Positions 25,826 to 30,762 of a DNA stretch of 30,762 nt are shown here, piece by piece; the stretch's first letter is position 1, and every line of letters begins with the position of its first letter. The notes beneath the pieces were generated by a model. It saw nothing but the letters and a program-made list of their open reading frames with translations. It had not been told where the DNA came from and did no database searches. The translations under genes were made by a program, and so were the position numbers. Source of the DNA: Syntrophaceae bacterium UBA1163 (lineage in GTDB: Bacteria > Desulfobacterota > BSN033 > UBA1163); assembly GCA_002311635.1 (NCBI GenBank), contig DBZJ01000069.1:1-30762 (forward strand). The letters run 5' to 3'.

Positions 25826-25854
25826 TTGACAGGGCCCTGTTGGGATGGTAATAA
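25826..25854 (+). promoter_or_regulatory. Sigma70-like promoter of the acyl-CoA dehydrogenase
   Basis: Perfect TTGACA (25826-25831), a 17-base spacer and TAATAA (25849-25854), with a predicted start near 25861. It lies 45 bases from the divergent exporter promoter, so one regulator bound between them could act on both. Confidence 0.65.
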
Positions 25855-25935
25855 AAGCTCACACCAATTCAATCATCCGGTTTCAACAAATTTTGCGTCC
25901 GGTATCGCTACACCAGACAGAAAGGGAGACAGAAC

Positions 25936-27093
25936 ATGATCGACTTCAGCCTTTCCGACGAACAGAAACGATTCCTGGACCTGGCAAGGGAATTCTCGTC
26001 AAAAGAGATTCGACCGGTGGCCCTCCAGTATGACCGCGACGGCACTTATCCTGAGTCCATTTTGAAGAAGGCCCGCGAACTGGGGCTGATGTACACAAAC
26101 ATCCCTTGTGAGTACGGTGGCTCCGGGATGACGTTTGTGACCCACTATCTCGTCACGGAAGCGTTGAACTACGACTGTTGTGCCATCGGGCAGATGATCG
26201 GTATTGCTCATCTCTCCACGGGCGCCATCCTTCTTGGAGGAACGGAAAAGCAAAAAAAGAAATTCCTGGGACGCATGACAGAGAGCTATCGGAGTGCCTG
26301 TTTCTGCCTGACGGAGCCCGGAGCCGGCTCCGATGCCGGGGCAATGAACACATCGGCCCAGAGAAAGGGAGACAAGTACATCCTCAATGGGTCCAAGTGC
26401 TACATCACGAACGGGCAGCATGCTGATCTGCTGTGCGTTTTTGCGACAAGCGATCGAAGCCTCGGAACAAAGGGAATATCGTGCTTTGTGGTCCCCCGGG
26501 ATACGCCGGGTATTCGAGTGGGCCGAGTCGAAGACAAGATGGGCCACCGGGCCATGGTCGTAGCGGAGCTTTTCTTCGAAGGGGTGGAGCTAACGAAGGA
26601 GAATTTGATCGGTGAGGAAGGCCAGGGATTCAAGCTGGCGATGATGGCCCTCGATAGAGGACGTGCGAACATCACTGCCATCTGTACAGCAATCGGCCAG
26701 AAGGCCCTCGATGAGGCGACCAAGTGGGCGAAGGAACGCGAGCAGTTCGGACAACCCATTGGGAGCTTTCAAGGGGTGCATTTCATGCTTGCCGACATGT
26801 ACGCCTTGATCATGGCTTCGAGGGCCATGTACTTGCAGGTGGGTTGGATGCTCGACCGAGACATAAAATGCTCCATCGAGGCCGCGGCTGCCAAATGCTT
26901 TGCCTCGGATGCGGCGATGAAGGTGACGACCGATGCAGTCCAGATCTTGGCCGGGACGGGCTACATGAAGGGTGCCGTGGTGGAAAAGCTGATGCGCGAT
27001 GCCAAATTGACCCAGATCTTCGAGGGCACGAACCAGATCAACCGCATTGTCAGCGGACGCGGGGTCCTGACGGGTAAGAGTCTTCTCTTTTGA
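25936..27093 (+). CDS. Acyl-CoA dehydrogenase
   Basis: FAD-dependent cytosolic enzyme that oxidises an acyl-CoA to the 2,3-enoyl-CoA, passing electrons to ETF. At 385 aa it has the normal three-domain layout. ACFCLTEPGAGSD (121-133) is the first family signature. QILAGTGYMKGAVVEKLMRD leads into the second, and IFEGTNQINR holds the likely catalytic base Glu363 at the position used by short/medium-chain enzymes. AGGGAGA precedes the ATG. No etfAB, hydratase or thiolase lies in the window, so the enzyme may act in a dispersed beta-oxidation or branched/aromatic acid route. Its chain-length preference cannot be told from sequence. Confidence 0.93.
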   Translation: MIDFSLSDEQKRFLDLAREFSSKEIRPVALQYDRDGTYPESILKKARELGLMYTNIPCEYGGSGMTFVTHYLVTEALNYDCCAIGQMIGIAHLSTGAILLGGTEKQKKKFLGRMTESYRSACFCLTEPGAGSDAGAMNTSAQRKGDKYILNGSKCYITNGQHADLLCVFATSDRSLGTKGISCFVVPRDTPGIRVGRVEDKMGHRAMVVAELFFEGVELTKENLIGEEGQGFKLAMMALDRGRANITAICTAIGQKALDEATKWAKEREQFGQPIGSFQGVHFMLADMYALIMASRAMYLQVGWMLDRDIKCSIEAAAAKCFASDAAMKVTTDAVQILAGTGYMKGAVVEKLMRDAKLTQIFEGTNQINRIVSGRGVLTGKSLLF

Positions 27094-27490
27094 TTAAGTC
27101 GGGAGTCGGTTCACTCCCTTAGGGAAGTTAAGCCGTCCAGCATATTTTTTTCTGTATCATCAGCCGGCTATTCAGGCATTGGTCAAGAAAAATATCTACA
27201 ACCATCAGGGGGAAAAAATCATTGACATCTTGGAGGGAATGTAATATATGCATTAGCAGAGGAGGGAGGCGGACTTTAAACTCCTCTGAGAATTTACCTT
27301 CCGGGAATCTCTGACCTGTGTCCGTAACCAAGGCCGTAAATTTTATTGCTGAACCATCGTCGGAGACGGGTGGGGGAACAGAAAACCCCTAACGACGAAG
27401 TGATCGGACCTCCCGTTATTCATCGGAGGTTTAAACCCACAGTATTCAAATAGTGTTCAAAATATTTTCTAATGAAAGGAGGAAGTGGAT
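27094..27490 (+). promoter_or_regulatory. Promoter and hairpin-rich leader of the secreted propeller gene
   Basis: This gap of almost 400 bases has no supported gene. TTGACA (27222-27227), a 17-base spacer and TATATG (27245-27250) form a promoter with a predicted start near 27257. The leader of about 235 nt then contains CAGAGGAG/CTCCTCTG (27257-27264 with 27281-27288), TCGTCG/CGACGA (27357-27362 with 27393-27398) enclosing GGGG/CCCC, and ACCTCC/GGAGGT (27408-27413 with 27425-27430). GGGAGT/ACTCCC (27101-27118) just after the dehydrogenase stop lacks a T-run. No known riboswitch was recognised. Confidence 0.45.
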
Positions 27491-29167
27491 ATGAGAAGCA
27501 TGAAAAAGTTTTCACCGTGGTTTGTCTTTTGGCTTATGATCTTGTGTGTTTTTATTTTTTCTCAACCCGTGTTGGCCGCTGGGTCCAAGGTTCTTGATCC
27601 TAATTACAAATTCGTGAGGATCGTTAAGGACACCCTTTTCCCAGGGTGTAATGGGGCCACCATCGGCATGGACGGCGCTCTTTACGTTGTGCATACCGGA
27701 AATAGCTCAACGACACGCATCGACCTGAAGACTATGAAGGCCACCGACTTTGTGCCGCCTTATGGGGGAACCTTTATCACCGACGATATTACGTCAGATG
27801 ACAAAGGGAATTTTTACAGCACTGGTACGACCTCTGCTGCAGGCGAGATTTATCGTATCGACAAGAATGGCATAAAGACGGTTATTGCCAGGGGGATATC
27901 CGGAGCTAACGGTATCCAGTATAACAAGCGCACCGGCCGGCTCTTCATAAGCGAGTGCTTCTGGGGAAACCGCGTCTTTGAGCTCGATCCCACAGGAGTC
28001 AAGGAGCCGAGACTTTTGGTCAAAGAAAACCTCATTGCAGTGCCCGAGGGTTTCGATTTTGATCCTGATACCAATGATCTGATCATACCGGATTTGGGTA
28101 CGGGGAAGATTGTGAGGGTTCATCCGGATACAGGCAATGTTACAGTGATCGCTGAGAAGTTTGCAGGCCCGGTCGCCTTGAAAGTAGGTCCGGACAAGAT
28201 GGCTTATATCGTTGAGTTAGGAGGGGGAGGAGTGTACCGGCTCAGCCTGGATGGGCAGAAAAGAGAGAAACTCGCCCAGCTTCCTCCCGGTCTTGACAAT
28301 CTGGCCATCACCCCGGAGGGCCGCCTTTTTGTAACCCACTACTGGGATGCAACGGTTTACGAAGTGGCCACGGATGGTAGCGGCAAAACTAAGATGCTTT
28401 TCCCCAAAGGCCCAAACCAGATCAACGGCGTTGTCGTCAAAAACGACAGGATTTTGGTCAGCGATGCCATTATGATTCGCAGTGTGGAAAAGGACCATTA
28501 TGTTTACACCAAGATCAATGCCTGGGCCGCTCATGGTATGCCCCTGCCCCTTGGTTTGGCCGATGGCCCGGGTGACCAAGTTTTCTGGCCTGACTGGGTT
28601 AATAACGCCATTGCGATTGGCGACCCTGCCAAGGGCGAATTCAAGGCAATTGCCGGCGGACTAAATCGGCCCGTGGCTGTGGTGATGAGCAAGACCGAAC
28701 CCAAAATATATGTGGCTGAATATGCGGCAGGACAAATCACGGAGGTCAGTCTCACAGATGGAGCTAAGAAGGCTTTAGCTACAGGCCTCGAAGGTCCTCT
28801 GGGTCTTGCCATCATTGACAATACGCTCTACGTGGCTGAGGCAAAACCTGGAAGGATCAGCAAGGTGGATCTGGCCAGTGGCAATAAAGAGGTCTTCCTT
28901 TCCGGAGTTGTCGGCAAGGTAGGGGCTTTGGCCAATGACGGCGCCGGAAATCTTCTCGCGCTTGACAGCGCGAGCGGGAGACTTTTCCGAATCAATCCTA
29001 AAAACCTGGCCATTTCCGTAGTAGCAGAAAGACTCCATGTCGCGAATACATTGGAAGGTAGCTATCCCCCGGTAGAATTGGCCAATGCTATGACCATTAG
29101 TTCCAGAGGGGATATCTATATTCCCACGGCGGATCGCGGGCTGATCATGCTCCAAAAGATCAAGTAA
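27491..29167 (+). CDS. Secreted beta-propeller protein (NHL/SMP-30-like)
   Basis: A 558-aa exported protein. The N-terminus MRSMKK, hydrophobic WFVFWLMILCVFIFS and PVLAAGS form a Sec signal peptide with cleavage near Ala29/Ala30. There is no lipobox. The remainder consists of repeated blades of about 40-45 residues (for example GLDNLAITPEGRLFVTHY, GLADGPGDQVFWPDW, GLAIIDNTLYVAEAKPG), as in NHL, gluconolactonase and Vgb-type propellers, perhaps two propellers or one large one. No catalytic motif is obvious, so a binding or lactonase role are both open. ATG 27491 is chosen because AAAGGAGG lies 8 bases upstream. A GTG at 27485 would be too close. It stands alone, between a structured leader and a strong terminator. 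Confidence 0.82.
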   Translation: MRSMKKFSPWFVFWLMILCVFIFSQPVLAAGSKVLDPNYKFVRIVKDTLFPGCNGATIGMDGALYVVHTGNSSTTRIDLKTMKATDFVPPYGGTFITDDITSDDKGNFYSTGTTSAAGEIYRIDKNGIKTVIARGISGANGIQYNKRTGRLFISECFWGNRVFELDPTGVKEPRLLVKENLIAVPEGFDFDPDTNDLIIPDLGTGKIVRVHPDTGNVTVIAEKFAGPVALKVGPDKMAYIVELGGGGVYRLSLDGQKREKLAQLPPGLDNLAITPEGRLFVTHYWDATVYEVATDGSGKTKMLFPKGPNQINGVVVKNDRILVSDAIMIRSVEKDHYVYTKINAWAAHGMPLPLGLADGPGDQVFWPDWVNNAIAIGDPAKGEFKAIAGGLNRPVAVVMSKTEPKIYVAEYAAGQITEVSLTDGAKKALATGLEGPLGLAIIDNTLYVAEAKPGRISKVDLASGNKEVFLSGVVGKVGALANDGAGNLLALDSASGRLFRINPKNLAISVVAERLHVANTLEGSYPPVELANAMTISSRGDIYIPTADRGLIMLQKIK

Positions 29168-29196
29168 TTTCCCATGCGTTTCGACGCAGGGCGAAC

Positions 29197-29246
29197 AAAA
29201 AAATCCCTCAACCTTTCCTTTGTAAAGGAGGGTTGAGGGATTTTTT
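29197..29246. terminator. Strong intrinsic terminator after the propeller gene
   Basis: The left arm AAATCCCTCAACC (29201-29213) plus TCCTTT pairs with AAAGGA plus GGTTGAGGGATTT around a tiny loop. A run of six T ends it on the + strand (29241-29246) and a run of A starts the left arm, so it can also stop - strand transcription. Confidence 0.92.
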
Positions 29247-29319
29247 ACAAGATTTCTGTCATTTGGATCAGTGAATCAAAGCAGGCGCACCGTAGAGAAA
29301 ATGTAAATTTTTGACCCAA

Positions 29320-30204
29320 TTAATTTCGAAGGACATAAACATCCCCTTCCTGCTCCACGCGATTCCTGCTTTCCAAGCAAGACAGATGTTTCAGGATCAT
29401 CATTCTTTCAGAAATTGTCAGGTCCCATGGGCCGATGGGGGATTTGTTCCCATAGATGATCCCTTCCTGAACGATTTGGTCAAGGGTTTTCGGGCCCTTG
29501 CTGAGCAGGTCAATCAGTTTTTCTTCCCTCAAAAAAATGACTTCCAGGTAGCGGTCGATGTGTTCGGGATCGCCTTCCAAAATTCCTTTTCCGTGAGCAG
29601 TAAGGTAAATTTCCACTTCAAACGTTTTTAGACGCTCAAGGGAGCGGATGGTTTGCTCTATGTCCGAGGTGCGGTCCCCATAGTATGGGCCTGCCTTGGT
29701 CAAATCCAGGTCAGCGGTAAAGAGTATCTTCTGCTCGATAAAATGGAAAGCGCAGTGTCCTTTGGTGTGGCCTGGAGTATGGATCACTTCCATCTTGACC
29801 TCCCCCAGATCCATCACCATCCCGTCCTTCAAGAGCAGGTCCGCTCGGCGAGGCGTATAGTGGCAGTCGTTCTCCAGAAAACCTCGCCACTTTTCCCTCT
29901 CCTCTTGAGGCATATCCCCGTAAGAGTCGATCAGGGATTCGACATTTTCGAAATGGGGGGCGTCGAAGGGATGGACGCAGAATTTTGACTGAGGAAAAAG
30001 GTAGTTAAAGGCGAGATGGTCTTCATGGGCGTGAGAGGTAATCAGATAGTTTACCGGCCCCAGATCCTTAAACTGCTCTAATTTGTCCTTGTCACTGGAG
30101 GCATCGATGACTGCCCGGTTTCGGTCATCGACCAGCACCGAGTGGCAAAAGGGATACTTGCCTCCCCGAATAAATTTAATGCTTCCTTTGGCGAAATCGA
30201 ACAC
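29320..30204 (-). CDS. MBL-fold metallo-hydrolase
   Basis: A 294-aa metallo-beta-lactamase-fold protein with a di-metal site. SHAHEDH (57-63) is the HxHxDH motif, TPGHTKGH supplies His146, LFTADLDL supplies the bridging Asp165, and TAHGKG supplies His204, so all ligands are present. A C-terminal region of about 80 residues looks like the small helical extension found in MBL hydrolases of the glyoxalase II/RNase Z-like kind. There is no signal peptide. The start is GTG 30204 after a weak AAGAATTGAG site. No earlier in-frame start was found. The substrate is unknown; thioester, lactone or ester hydrolysis is usual for this branch. Confidence 0.85.
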   Translation of the reverse strand: MFDFAKGSIKFIRGGKYPFCHSVLVDDRNRAVIDASSDKDKLEQFKDLGPVNYLITSHAHEDHLAFNYLFPQSKFCVHPFDAPHFENVESLIDSYGDMPQEEREKWRGFLENDCHYTPRRADLLLKDGMVMDLGEVKMEVIHTPGHTKGHCAFHFIEQKILFTADLDLTKAGPYYGDRTSDIEQTIRSLERLKTFEVEIYLTAHGKGILEGDPEHIDRYLEVIFLREEKLIDLLSKGPKTLDQIVQEGIIYGNKSPIGPWDLTISERMMILKHLSCLESRNRVEQEGDVYVLRN

Positions 30205-30271
30205 GGCTCAATTCTTGGCTTGCAGAGGTTCGCGCTCAGACCAAACCAGTATCAGACGGCGCCCAGGCGCC

Positions 30272-30762
30272 CTAAATTTTTCCGTCCCAAGATTGAAAGG
30301 TCACAACGAGTTGTTCTGCTAATTGTGGCGACAAGCTTGGGCATATTTTGAGAATATCCTGTGCCGTGGCGCGTGAGATGACAGGAACAAGCTCACGGAG
30401 AGTCTTAATGGCATCGGCGTTGAACAACAGCAGCTTCCGGGCTAAAACCTCGGCACGGTCATACTTTTGATCACCGGTTAACCATACGCCGCCAAAATGC
30501 ACTGCCATATACTCTTTTGAAAAATAGGTCGCCAGTCCCTCCTCCAAAACACTTACATTGGCCGATAATACGGGTGTCAAAAGGTGTATACACTCGTGAG
30601 CCATTTGAAACAAGGGCAGATTCGGATCATTCATGCTTGAAGAATCCAGTTGCACAATCACATTCATCCCGTCTCCGGGGAACCGGATCTGTGGTAAGCC
30701 TGCCCGGAACTCAAACCCAAGAATCGTGTATGATTTGTCGCGAGGACCGAATCTCTGTTCCG
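30272..30762 (-). CDS. HExxH metallopeptidase-like protein (partial, runs off right edge)
   Basis: The frame is open from the right edge to TAG 30274-30272, 163 codons. An internal ATG at 30667 is not the true start, since the coding pattern continues upstream (KSYTILGFEFRAG, then IRFPGDG). Residues QMAHECIHLLTPV contain HExxH, and VLEEGLATYFSKEY about 20 residues later supplies the third-ligand Glu, the pattern of gluzincin peptidases (peptidase MA-like/M1-like). The rest is helical with no signature. The N-terminal part lies outside the window. It is 67 bases upstream of the MBL hydrolase on the same strand, probably an operon. Peptidase activity is inferred. Confidence 0.65.
   Translation of the reverse strand, partial: EQRFGPRDKSYTILGFEFRAGLPQIRFPGDGMNVIVQLDSSSMNDPNLPLFQMAHECIHLLTPVLSANVSVLEEGLATYFSKEYMAVHFGGVWLTGDQKYDRAEVLARKLLLFNADAIKTLRELVPVISRATAQDILKICPSLSPQLAEQLVVTFQSWDGKI

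Noticed and set aside
27128..27331. 67-codon - strand frame before the propeller gene
   Set aside because: It crosses the promoter and first hairpin of the leader and shows no family or start signal.

Overview
The window looks like chromosomal DNA from an anaerobic member of the Desulfobacterota (the former Deltaproteobacteria). The evidence is a ferredoxin-dependent indolepyruvate oxidoreductase, two close AMP-forming acyl-CoA ligases, a stand-alone acyl-CoA dehydrogenase, a type IV pilus ATPase, and GTCATTCCGG-type palindromic intergenic repeats like those I associate with such genomes. No phage, integrase, transposase, CRISPR array, rRNA or tRNA gene was seen. The taxonomic call is an inference from gene content, not from a marker phylogeny.

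Bases 1-9386 (+ strand) are a housekeeping run: the tail of an unidentified gene, a PilT/PilU-type ATPase overlapping alaS by 4 bases, then gltX and smc. The alaS-gltX gap holds a terminator-like hairpin and degenerate short repeats. The gltX-smc gap is filled by nested inverted repeats.

Bases 9651-13482 (+) hold an MFS transporter and iorA-iorB, ending at a strong bidirectional terminator. Facing them on the - strand (19913-13593) are a 41-aa one-helix membrane protein overlapping a sodium/solute symporter, a cNMP/CBS/DUF294 nucleotidyltransferase-like regulator, a DEDDh exonuclease and an acyl-CoA ligase. The symporter pair starts from a good promoter with a leader of about 260 nt that contains a terminator-like hairpin, so it may be controlled by attenuation.

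Bases 20335-22386 hold an ion-transporter-superfamily antiporter (-). Just upstream is a C-terminal remnant of rsmI whose stop codon runs into the antiporter's ribosome binding site. The rest of that gap has a promoter-like site and no convincing gene. A second acyl-CoA ligase (+) follows, then an array of palindromic repeats, a DHA2-type drug exporter (-) and an acyl-CoA dehydrogenase (+). The last two are divergent, and each has a good sigma70-like promoter in the shared gap.

Bases 27094-30762 hold a secreted beta-propeller protein (+) behind a promoter and a hairpin-rich leader, a strong terminator, an MBL-fold hydrolase (-), and the 3' part of an HExxH metallopeptidase-like gene (-) that runs off the right edge.

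Functionally, the middle of the window suggests uptake and CoA activation of small organic or aromatic acids: transporters, IorAB producing arylacetyl-CoA from arylpyruvates, two ligases and an acyl-CoA dehydrogenase. The least described parts are the micro-protein/symporter/DUF294/exonuclease module with its leader, the rsmI relic, and the structured leader of the secreted propeller.
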